Below, one piece after another: positions 1 to 6,057 of a stretch of 8,331 nt of DNA. The stretch comes from Alphaproteobacteria bacterium (GTDB taxonomy: Bacteria > Pseudomonadota > Alphaproteobacteria > UBA8366 > GCA-2717185). The DNA lies in assembly GCA_016764135.1 (NCBI GenBank), contig JAESSL010000198.1, positions 1 to 8,331 on the forward strand, given 5' to 3'. The position numbers were made by a program, and so were the translations under genes. The notes beneath the pieces were generated by a model. That model searched no databases. It saw only the letters and a list, made by a program, of their open reading frames with translations, and was not told where the DNA came from. The stretch's first letter is position 1, and the number at the start of each line of letters is the position of its first letter.

Positions 1-1361
1 CCCGTATGCAGCCAACCGCTGGAATCCTTGGTTTCTTTTGTCGCTTCGTCGTTATTGAGATAGCCAATGAACACGCCGGGGCTTTTGATCAACACTTCGC
101 CATTATCGGCGATCTTGATTTCGCAATCATCGGCGGGCGGGCCTACCGTATCGGGGCGCACATCGCCGTCGCGTTGAATACAGGCGTAGGCCGTGCATTC
201 GGTCTGGCCATAAAATTGTTTCAGATTGATGCCGATGCCGCGATAGAAATTGAACACATCGGGTCCCAGCGGCGCGCCGGCGGTATAGGCGATCCGCACG
301 CGGCTAAGGCCGAGGCTGTTCCGCAACGGTCCATAAACAAAGAGATTGCCCAACCCGTACAACGCCCGATCCAGAAAGGACACAGGGCGACCTTCCAGAA
401 TATCCACGCCGACCCGCTTGGCAATGTCGATAAAGTAGCTGAACATTTTACGCTTCAACGGTCCGGCGTCCTCCATCCGGATCGTGATGCTGGTCAACAG
501 GGATTCAAAAATGGCGGGTGGGGAGAAATAGTAGGTTGGTCCAACCTCCCGAAGGTCGCTCAACAGGGTTTCGCCGCTTTCGGGGCAATTAATGGTGAAC
601 CCGGCGACAATGGCCTGCACCATGAAAAAATGGTCGCCAACCCACGCCATTGGCGTATAGCAGATGATCTCTTCGTCTTCCGACAACCGTTCCATTTCGG
701 ACAGGCTACGCGATGATTCGATGAAGTTCCGAGCGCTGAGCATGACGCCCTTGGGACGCCCCGTCGTGCCGGAGGTATACAGAATCACCGCCAGTTCCGC
801 GCCATCGCATTTAGCGACTTCATCCAGATAAAATTCCGGGTTCGCGCGATCATAGGCCCGACCGGATTCCTGAACATCCGCATAACAGGATACGAAATCC
901 TGTTCGTAATCGCGCAGGCCGCGCGGGTCTTCATAGATGATCTGTTCAAGCGCCGGACACTGGTCCATGACGGAGAGAAGTTTGTCGGTCTGCTCCTGAT
1001 CTTCGACAATGGCGAAGCGCACGCCCGCGTGCTCAAGCACGTATTTCATCTCGTCCGCAACAGAATCCTGATACAGCGGCACCGGGACGCCGCCCAGGCT
1101 CTGAACGGCGAAAAACGCCCAGTATAATTGGGGTCGATTATCGCCGACGATGGCGACCATATCGCCGCGCGCCAGCCCCATTTCAGCTAGGCCACAAGCC
1201 AGCGCGCGAATTTGCGCGGCCGATTCGGTCCATGAATAGGATTGCCAAATGCCCAGGTCTTTTTCGCGAAACCCTATATTGTCGCCGTTGTTTTTTGCGT
1301 TCAGCATTATCAGCTTAGGCAACGTATCGCCGCGCGCAAGCGACGCTTGGACATCAGCCAT
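1..1361 (-). CDS. Long-chain acyl-CoA synthetase (AMP-forming, FadD type), 3' end missing
   Basis: Activates a fatty or other carboxylic acid to its CoA thioester through an acyl-adenylate; probably cytoplasmic or membrane-associated. Translating the minus strand from the ATG at 1361-1359 gives an uninterrupted frame of 453 codons to the window edge. The adenylate-forming core is clear: the phosphate-binding loop YTSGTTGRPKG at about residues 195-205, the second core motif YGQTE at 384-388, and WLHTG at the cut end, where WLHTGD is expected. Family members are about 600-650 residues, so some 150-200 residues lie beyond the left edge. The start is supported by GGAGG 11 bases upstream (slightly long) and by an N-terminus that fits the family (TLPKL..., then REKDLGIWQ). 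It diverges from a PaaK-type ligase. In related bacteria this pairing belongs to a cluster with a branched-chain amino acid-type ABC transporter; such genes, if present, would lie off the left edge (inference). Substrate cannot be read from sequence. Confidence 0.93.
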   Translation of the reverse strand, partial: MADVQASLARGDTLPKLIMLNAKNNGDNIGFREKDLGIWQSYSWTESAAQIRALACGLAEMGLARGDMVAIVGDNRPQLYWAFFAVQSLGGVPVPLYQDSVADEMKYVLEHAGVRFAIVEDQEQTDKLLSVMDQCPALEQIIYEDPRGLRDYEQDFVSCYADVQESGRAYDRANPEFYLDEVAKCDGAELAVILYTSGTTGRPKGVMLSARNFIESSRSLSEMERLSEDEEIICYTPMAWVGDHFFMVQAIVAGFTINCPESGETLLSDLREVGPTYYFSPPAIFESLLTSITIRMEDAGPLKRKMFSYFIDIAKRVGVDILEGRPVSFLDRALYGLGNLFVYGPLRNSLGLSRVRIAYTAGAPLGPDVFNFYRGIGINLKQFYGQTECTAYACIQRDGDVRPDTVGPPADDCEIKIADNGEVLIKSPGVFIGYLNNDEATKETKDSSGWLHT

Positions 1362-1600
1362 CGGGGCAGTTTCCTCCCAGAACTATACAACGCCAATCCA
1401 ACGGGACCGGTTCCCTGTCGCCCGCGCCTGAAGCATTGTCTCTTTCCGCCCTGAGGGCCGGTCCGATGCGCCTTTTCGACGCTTTAAATCGAACCGTTTC
1501 GTAGAAAGATCGGCGGGCCGCCGCAAACACGGGAAAACGCCCTGTATCTACCTAACCTAAATTCAAAACAAAAATCTACGTTTATTTATCAACCTCACGG

Positions 1601-1610
1601 GAACATGTTC
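1601..1610. promoter_or_regulatory. Perfect palindrome GAACATGTTC, candidate operator
   Basis: The 10-base sequence is its own reverse complement and sits beside an AT-rich tract, about 240 bases from the minus-strand start and 140 bases from the plus-strand start. Its place between two divergent acid-activation genes fits a shared dimeric repressor or activator. A 10-base palindrome can also arise by chance, and no regulator gene lies in the window. Confidence 0.3.
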
Positions 1611-1737
1611 AAAGTTACTCGGCGCCAAAGAATTTTCTGCGGACACAATCGCCAAAAAACTGCGTCGGTTGTATTTTCCGCATTACAGGAACCGCCCATT
1701 CCCGTACTGTGACGCCAAGATGAGATCAGGCTGGATC

Positions 1738-1745
1738 AGGGGAGG
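1738..1745 (+). promoter_or_regulatory. Ribosome binding site that sets the PaaK-like start
   Basis: AGGGGAGG lies four bases before the ATG at 1750. The same frame is open upstream to an ATG at 1669, but that codon has no Shine-Dalgarno and the extra 27 residues are not family-like, so 1750 is the preferred start. Confidence 0.75.
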
Positions 1746-1749
1746 CGAC

Positions 1750-2997
1750 ATGAGCGATTTTTACGACGACCTGGAACGCCGCGATCCAGAAACACGCGAG
1801 CGTGATTTGATGGCGGCCCTGCCCGACCAGATTGCGCTGGCCCAAACCGCGACATCAGGATTCGCCACAATACTGGATGGCGTCCCGGCGCCGGACATCG
1901 CCAGCCGCGACGCGCTTGGACGCCTGCCCGTCACACGTAAATCGGATCTGATCGACTTGCAGAAAAACACCGCTCCGTTTGGCGGCCTGAACGCGACGCC
2001 GACACGCGGATTGCGGCGGCTGTTCATGTCGCCAGGGCCCATCGCCGACCCACAAGGACGCGGCCCGGACTGGTTTCGGTTTGGGCGCGCTTTGTACGCT
2101 GGCGGGATTCGGGCGGACGATATCGTCCATAACTGCTTCTCCTATCATTTCACCCCGGCGGGATTCATGATGGAGGACGCCGCCGCGGCGATTGGCTGTG
2201 CGGTCTTTCCCGGCGGCGTCGGCAATACGGATGCGCAAGTGGAAGCGATCGCCCATTTTGGGGCCACGGCCTATGCGGGCACCCCGGATTTTCTGAAAAC
2301 CATCCTCGACCGCGCGGAATCGCTCGGAATCGACATCAGTTCCATCACCAAAGCCACAGTGGGCGGCGGCGCGTTGTTTCCCGCTCTGCGCGAAGAATAT
2401 CAAAGCCGCGGAATCCATGTCCGGCAAAGCTACGGCTCTGCGGATTGCGGATTGATCGGGTATGAATCCGAAGCCATGGAAGGGTTGATTCTGGACGAAC
2501 GCATCATCGTTGAAATTGTGCGACCCGGCACGAATGAGACCGTTCCAAACGGCGAGATTGGCGAGGTTGTGGTGACGTTGATGAATCCGGACTACCCGTT
2601 GATACGTTTTGGCACCGGCGATTTATCGGCCATGCTGGCGGGCCCAAGCCCATGCGGCCGCACAGCGCCGCGCATCAAGGGCTGGCTGGGCCGGGCCGAC
2701 CAGGCCACAAAAGTTCGCGGCATGTTTATCCATCCCGGTCAGATTGACGCCGTCATAAAGCGCCTGGTTCAGGACGGCGCCGGCATCGCCAAAGCCCGTT
2801 TGAATGTCGGTAACGAAGACAATCGCGACACGGCGACGCTTGTTTGTGAATGCGCCGATGGGAATGACGCGCTGGCGGCGCGCGTCGCCGCCATCTTTTC
2901 GGACATCTGTAAAATCCGCGTGGACGTCGAGTTCATCACGCCGGGCGGGTTGGCGAATGACGGCAAAATTATCGACGACACGCGGTCCTATGACTAA
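1750..2997 (+). CDS. PaaK-type phenylacetate-CoA ligase family protein (LIV-cluster subtype)
   Basis: Adenylate-forming ligase of the phenylacetate-CoA ligase family, predicted to couple an unknown carboxylic acid to CoA in the cytoplasm. It has 415 residues, near the usual 410-440. Visible family features are the SYHFTPAG segment (131-138), YGSADCGLIGYES (228-240) in the place of the A5 motif, YPLIRFGTGDLS (282-293) with the conserved Asp, the hinge GRADQATKVRGMFIHPGQ (314-331), and a C-terminal DGKIIDD (404-410) whose Lys is a candidate catalytic lysine. The usual S/T-G-T-T-G phosphate loop is missing: the corresponding stretch reads FMSPGPIADPQ (about 92-102). From memory, this SPGPI variant is typical of paralogues encoded beside FadD-type synthetases and branched-chain amino acid-type transporters, which fits the divergent neighbour. 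It is probably co-transcribed with the hydrolase 32 bases downstream. Substrate is unknown; the name phenylacetate-CoA ligase should not be taken literally. Confidence 0.9.
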   Translation: MSDFYDDLERRDPETRERDLMAALPDQIALAQTATSGFATILDGVPAPDIASRDALGRLPVTRKSDLIDLQKNTAPFGGLNATPTRGLRRLFMSPGPIADPQGRGPDWFRFGRALYAGGIRADDIVHNCFSYHFTPAGFMMEDAAAAIGCAVFPGGVGNTDAQVEAIAHFGATAYAGTPDFLKTILDRAESLGIDISSITKATVGGGALFPALREEYQSRGIHVRQSYGSADCGLIGYESEAMEGLILDERIIVEIVRPGTNETVPNGEIGEVVVTLMNPDYPLIRFGTGDLSAMLAGPSPCGRTAPRIKGWLGRADQATKVRGMFIHPGQIDAVIKRLVQDGAGIAKARLNVGNEDNRDTATLVCECADGNDALAARVAAIFSDICKIRVDVEFITPGGLANDGKIIDDTRSYD

Positions 2998-3015
2998 CAA
3001 ACGCGACTGCGAAGC

Positions 3016-3022
3016 GGGAGGA
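3016..3022 (+). promoter_or_regulatory. Ribosome binding site pointing to an ATT start codon
   Basis: GGGAGGA lies seven bases before the ATT at 3030. There is no ATG, GTG or TTG in the hydrolase frame between its upstream stop (2991-2993) and the GTG at 3111. The GTG has no comparable Shine-Dalgarno in front of it; GGGGG at 3093-3097 is a poor alternative. Confidence 0.55.
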
Positions 3023-3029
3023 CGCCACT

Positions 3030-3908
3030 ATTTTTGACGGATTCGACAGCCACACGGTTTCTGTAGCGGAGACCGAAATTTTTGTTCGCAGCGGGGGTAA
3101 GGGGCCACCGGTGCTGTTGCTGCACGGCTACCCGCAGACTCATGTAATCTGGTCGGATATCGCGGAGACTCTGGCCGCGGATTTCACCGTCGTTGCGCCC
3201 GATTTACGGGGGTACGGCGCCAGCGGAAAACCGGCGACCGATGAGAATCACGAGCCCTATTCCAAACGCGCCATGGCGCGCGACATGGTCGAATTGATGA
3301 CGGCGCTGGACCATGAGACTTTTTTTCTGGCCGGGCATGATCGCGGCGGTCGCGTCGCCTATCGCCTGACGCTGGATCACCCGGACCGGGTGTCCCGCCT
3401 GGTAACGATGGACATTATTCCGACTCTGGACCAGTTCAACCAGGTCACGCGCTCCAGCGCAAAAGGCAGCTATCATTGGTATTTTCTGGTGCAACCGGCG
3501 CCCTTTCCCGAAACGCTGATCGGCGCGGATCCAGAGTATTTTCTGCGCCATACCTTAGAAAGCTGGGCGGGGTCGCCGGACGCCTTCAGCGCACCCGCGA
3601 TGGCGGCCTACGTCAAGTCGTTTTCCGACCCGGCGGTAATCCACGCGACCTGCGAGGATTATCGGGCGGGCATCGCCATCGATTGCGATATCGACCAGGC
3701 CGATGTTGACGCCGGTCGAAAAATCGACTGCCCCATGCTGGCGATGTGGGGCGAAAAGGGTCGCCCTCATAAACGCCAGGGCGTAATGGATAACTGGCGA
3801 CGCTGGGCCCGCGACGTACAAGGGCACGGGATTGATTGCGGTCACTTCCTGCCTGAAGAAGCGCCCGAAGAGACCGCCGCCGCGCTTCGTAAATTTTTTC
3901 AATCATGA
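3030..3908 (+). CDS. Haloacetate (fluoroacetate) dehalogenase-like alpha/beta hydrolase, probable ATT start
   Basis: Alpha/beta-hydrolase fold enzyme of the fluoroacetate dehalogenase group, which displaces halide from 2-haloacids through an aspartyl ester. From the ATT it has 292 residues, close to the roughly 300 of characterised members. The catalytic set is complete: oxyanion-region HGYPQTH (32-38), nucleophile Asp104 in GHDRGGR with Arg105 and Arg108 for the carboxylate, Asp128 in VTMDIIP, the halide-pocket His149-Trp150 in SYHWYF and Tyr211 in CEDYRAG, and catalytic His272 in CGHFLPEEAP. Spacing follows the Rhodopseudomonas palustris enzyme RPA1163 with an offset of six to eight residues. 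The ATT start gives the family-like beginning (M/I)FDGF. The GTG at 3111 is the only standard start, but it would remove the first strand. It follows the PaaK-like gene by 32 bases, probably in one operon. Related enzymes include epoxide hydrolases, but the Arg/Arg and His/Trp/Tyr pattern favours a dehalogenase. The natural substrate is not shown. Confidence 0.88.
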   Translation: MFDGFDSHTVSVAETEIFVRSGGKGPPVLLLHGYPQTHVIWSDIAETLAADFTVVAPDLRGYGASGKPATDENHEPYSKRAMARDMVELMTALDHETFFLAGHDRGGRVAYRLTLDHPDRVSRLVTMDIIPTLDQFNQVTRSSAKGSYHWYFLVQPAPFPETLIGADPEYFLRHTLESWAGSPDAFSAPAMAAYVKSFSDPAVIHATCEDYRAGIAIDCDIDQADVDAGRKIDCPMLAMWGEKGRPHKRQGVMDNWRRWARDVQGHGIDCGHFLPEEAPEETAAALRKFFQS

Positions 3909-3961
3909 CGGAAGCCGCGCAATCGCTTGTGCCAAATCCCGACCTGTAGCAGAGTATTCTC

Positions 3962-4657
3962 ATGCATAAATGGCTTCCTGAACCCGTCGCATTCGCCGCC
4001 GGGATGCTTTTCCTTCTTATCGCCGGACTGGCGTTCGCCCTATACATGCCCGAGGTGCGAATTTGGTTGGAAACCGCACCGGTCGGCCTCGCCGCGATGA
4101 TTGGTTCGCTGGCGGGCGTCACCCTGATATTAATGGCGTGGCTCATGGGGCGAAGCGTCAAGGCGGAACGAAAACGCGCCCGACGCAGAGAACGCTACGT
4201 CGAGAAAGACCGCGCGCTGGCGGCCGCGATCAGCGGCGAACTCACCGCCTTGGCGAACTGGTCGGAAACGCTCTCGACGTATCTTCGCGACACCGGGACA
4301 ACCGACGACGTAGAGGCCTGGACCGTGCCCGCCGGGTCGCCCGCGCGCCCGGTCTTTGAAAACAACACCCGACGCCTTGGCGTTCTGGGCAAACCCCTGT
4401 CGGAATCCATCGCCTACGCATACGCCTATCTGGAACAGGCGCTCTACGAACGCGATTTGCCGCCAAGGGGGGGAAACGACGTGGGCGTGCGCCGTCGACG
4501 GCTTTTAAACGCCAGCGCCACCGCCGGTATCGTCGCCCGACACCTGAGCGCCTTCGCCGTTGGCGACCCTATTCCCGATGATTTAGCCGGCACGTTGCAC
4601 ACGCTTTACGAAAAACCGGCCCTGCCGAATTCCGAAAACCCGACCCTTTCGGACTGA
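3962..4657 (+). CDS. Hypothetical membrane protein with two N-terminal helices
   Basis: I do not recognise a named family. The 231-residue product has two hydrophobic segments (about 8-29 and 40-62) joined by a short loop, then a strongly basic stretch (RSVKAERKRARRRER, 64-78). By the positive-inside rule both termini are cytoplasmic. The soluble part (about 80-215) looks mostly helical. Its segment VFENNTRRLGVLGKPL (131-146), followed by a helix rich in Tyr and Ala, resembles a pattern I recall from uncharacterised membrane-anchored proteobacterial proteins. The start ATG has only a weak purine-rich stretch upstream (GCAGAG), so the N-terminus is less certain. It begins 53 bases after the dehalogenase and could be the last gene of that operon, but nothing in the protein suggests a metabolic role. 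Confidence 0.75.
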   Translation: MHKWLPEPVAFAAGMLFLLIAGLAFALYMPEVRIWLETAPVGLAAMIGSLAGVTLILMAWLMGRSVKAERKRARRRERYVEKDRALAAAISGELTALANWSETLSTYLRDTGTTDDVEAWTVPAGSPARPVFENNTRRLGVLGKPLSESIAYAYAYLEQALYERDLPPRGGNDVGVRRRRLLNASATAGIVARHLSAFAVGDPIPDDLAGTLHTLYEKPALPNSENPTLSD

Positions 4658-4728
4658 GCTGCGGCTCTACGCGTCTTCTCGCCCGCGCTTATCCAGGAAA
4701 TCGCCCCAAAATTGCCTTATTTCAGACC

Positions 4729-4759
4729 TTGGATCGCCCAATCCGCATCCCAATATAAC
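4729..4759 (+). promoter_or_regulatory. Candidate promoter for the stem-loop RNA
   Basis: TATAAC (4754-4759) matches the -10 consensus in five of six bases and lies seven bases before the first stem-loop. The -35 element is weak: TTGGAT (4729-4734) at 19 bases spacing. The overlapping CTTG (4728-4731) recalls the RpoH-type -35 of alphaproteobacteria, the sigma factor known to drive cuckoo-type small RNAs in Rhodobacter. That reading is speculative. Confidence 0.35.
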
Positions 4760-4765
4760 TATTCT

Positions 4766-4886
4766 ACTGAGACCTCCCCTCTCAGTTGAGACTGTCTCCC
4801 CGGCAGTCTCATGAACGGCTCTGAAATCGAGCCGATCTTCGGGACGGTCCCCGGCCCACCCCCGGCGGCCGTCCCGGCTTTTCTTT
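4766..4886 (+). ncRNA. Putative small RNA: four tandem stem-loops, C-rich loops, terminator
   Basis: Four hairpins follow one another with almost no gap. (1) 4766-4772 pairs with 4780-4786, 7 bp, loop CCTCCCC. (2) 4787-4794 pairs with 4804-4811, 8 bp, loop TCTCCCCGG. (3) 4816-4821 pairs with 4829-4834, 6 bp, loop TGAAATC. (4) 4840-4876, 8 bp extended through one C-C mismatch to an apical CCCACCC loop, followed by TTTTCTTT. Hairpins 1 and 2 look like diverged copies (GAGAC-CTCCCC-TCTCA). C-rich loops able to pair with Shine-Dalgarno sequences, followed by an intrinsic terminator, are the known architecture of alphaproteobacterial cuckoo/alpha-r14 RNAs. Assignment to that class is an inference; the exact CCUCCUCCC motif is not present. 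The stem-loops may instead be only the 3' end of the upstream mRNA. Confidence 0.5.
4840..4886 (+). terminator. Rho-independent terminator
   Basis: CGGGACGG (4840-4847) pairs perfectly with CCGTCCCG (4869-4876). The stem continues inward through a U-G and a C-G pair, a C-C mismatch and CCGG/CCGG, to a seven-base loop. It is followed two bases later by TTTTCTTT (4879-4886). It would end the putative small RNA and any read-through from the gene ending at 4657. Confidence 0.75.
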
Positions 4887-4945
4887 AAACCGCGCCTCGC
4901 CACGCCCAGAGAACAATCAGGGTAATATTTTCCTTCGTTGAGACA

Positions 4946-4984
4946 GTGCGAGAGCAACCGTCGCAAAATGCGACGGATTCGCAC
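4946..4984 (+). other. Strong two-part stem-loop upstream of the membrane-anchored protein gene
   Basis: An inner 8-bp stem CCGTCGCA/TGCGACGG (4958-4965 with 4969-4976) closes a three-base AAA loop. An outer 6-bp stem GTGCGA/TCGCAC (4946-4951 with 4979-4984) encloses it across an asymmetric internal loop. No T-run follows, so it is not a classic terminator. It lies about 100 bases before the ATG at 5082 and could be part of the mRNA leader, a processing site or a protein-binding site. The rest of 4887-5081 shows nothing else I can name. Confidence 0.45.
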
Positions 4985-5081
4985 ATTGCAATCATTTTTC
5001 CCCGCATATTCGCCGATCGTGAGGCGACAAATCCGGCACAAGCCTTGCAACGTGATAAGGAGAAAAGACAGGAATAATAAA

Positions 5082-5945
5082 ATGAGCAAAACATTTCAAA
5101 ACATCACGCTTATATCATTCGGCGCAATTCTGGCGCTCAGCCTCAATATTCTCGTTGACCTGTGGCGACACAACCAAACCATTCAAGAGACCTTGATCCA
5201 GGAAAATGAGGCGGCGCGAGAAAACCTGAACGCCGGAACCAACCGGTTTTCGAATGGCGCCTTCTTTCTCGCCGCAGCGATGAGCGCATGGCAGGTCGAA
5301 GTCTACTCACAGGAAGAACAGGCGTTTCTGAATTGGCCAAAGGACGCAACGTCGGCAAACTGGAAGGCCCCGTCACACGATAAAACGACCAAACTGCTGG
5401 GTCGCTTTATGCATACGGGCAGTTGGGTGGATATGGCCGAATACCGTAAGCACCAAGGAATATTTGTGGCGACCCCGGTGTCGATCACCATGCGCGGGTA
5501 TATTTTTTCGGAATCCGACGACGATTTCGTTTTCGCTGTGCACTTTGACAATCGTGCAGCGCAGCGTTTCAGCCGGAATAAATACGCAAAAGATAAAACG
5601 GCCTGGATTCGCTGCAATGCTACCCTGAAGATAAATGAAACGAAGGCGGTCATCCGGGACTTCACCCGGTTCGACGCACGAACCGCCAATGCTGAGCTTC
5701 GCGCCGTCCAATCGATCAGCCTGAGCGGCTCTGGATGGCATCTGGTGGAAGCATCGGTATCATGCTCGTTGCCGCGTAACGTGGACGCTGCGGATATATC
5801 ATTTCGACTCTGCGCGCGCCGCAGTTCTGAAGGTGGGTTTTCGCCGCTGCGCCCTGTCATGCCGTTATCAAACGTACACAAAGTACAACCGTTCAACTAC
5901 ATTGGTTCGCAGATTAACACGGAAAACGCCATGCGGCGGCCATGA
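5082..5945 (+). CDS. Membrane-anchored protein with probable periplasmic beta-rich domain, unknown function
   Basis: I do not recognise a family. The start at 5082 has AGGA eight bases upstream; the frame is open 48 codons further up, but that stretch is not protein-like and contains the stem-loop at 4946-4984. The 287-residue product has one hydrophobic segment (about 7-27), which would act as an uncleaved anchor. A polar helical stretch (about 28-70, rich in Glu, Gln and Asn) follows. Then comes a part from about 130 to 270 with alternating hydrophobic residues typical of beta strands (for example VSITMRGYIF and DDFVFAVHF). The topology puts this domain in the periplasm and it could be a ligand- or sugar-binding sandwich; that is a guess from pattern only. 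Three cysteines (178, 228, 244) could allow a disulfide. The LuxO-type regulator begins 112 bases downstream, so co-transcription is possible. Confidence 0.75.
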   Translation: MSKTFQNITLISFGAILALSLNILVDLWRHNQTIQETLIQENEAARENLNAGTNRFSNGAFFLAAAMSAWQVEVYSQEEQAFLNWPKDATSANWKAPSHDKTTKLLGRFMHTGSWVDMAEYRKHQGIFVATPVSITMRGYIFSESDDDFVFAVHFDNRAAQRFSRNKYAKDKTAWIRCNATLKINETKAVIRDFTRFDARTANAELRAVQSISLSGSGWHLVEASVSCSLPRNVDAADISFRLCARRSSEGGFSPLRPVMPLSNVHKVQPFNYIGSQINTENAMRRP

Positions 5946-6057
5946 GATCCTAGTATTGAGTTCGCCCCGAACCACGCCGGGCGCCTTGACGCCCTTTACA
6001 GGGCTCATCCATTATCAACACTCGCATCCACAAAAATTGAAAACGGCGCGCAATCGC

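Larger units (their letters stand above)
1362..1749. other. Divergent intergenic region between the two CoA-ligase genes
   Basis: A 388-base spacer without a convincing gene. It must hold promoters for both divergent units. Visible items are a perfect 10-base palindrome at 1601-1610, an AT-rich stretch at about 1555-1592, a tandem CCTAA repeat (1551-1560) and an imperfect bulged palindrome around ACCGGT near 1405-1415. I did not find a sigma-70 box pair good enough to annotate. Short frames here lack ribosome sites and protein-like composition. Confidence 0.6.

Noticed and set aside
6..716. A 236-codon plus-strand reading frame
   Set aside because: It is antisense to the clearly recognisable acyl-CoA synthetase core; the minus-strand frame explains the region.
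1242..1454. Short plus-strand frames across the start of the acyl-CoA synthetase gene
   Set aside because: No ribosome site, not protein-like, and mostly antisense to a strong gene.
4729..4750. Sigma-54 promoter (qrr-like) upstream of the putative small RNA, which would have linked it to the LuxO-type regulator
   Set aside because: The GG and GC elements are 12 bases apart here; the consensus needs 10, and the surrounding bases do not match.
4667..5089. A 140-codon minus-strand frame with a hydrophobic start, filling the gap between two genes
   Set aside because: Starts at TTG without a ribosome site; its hydrophobic N-terminus is the reverse of the AT-rich translation signals of the 5082 gene. 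The body is Arg/Gly-rich and overlaps the terminator and hairpins.
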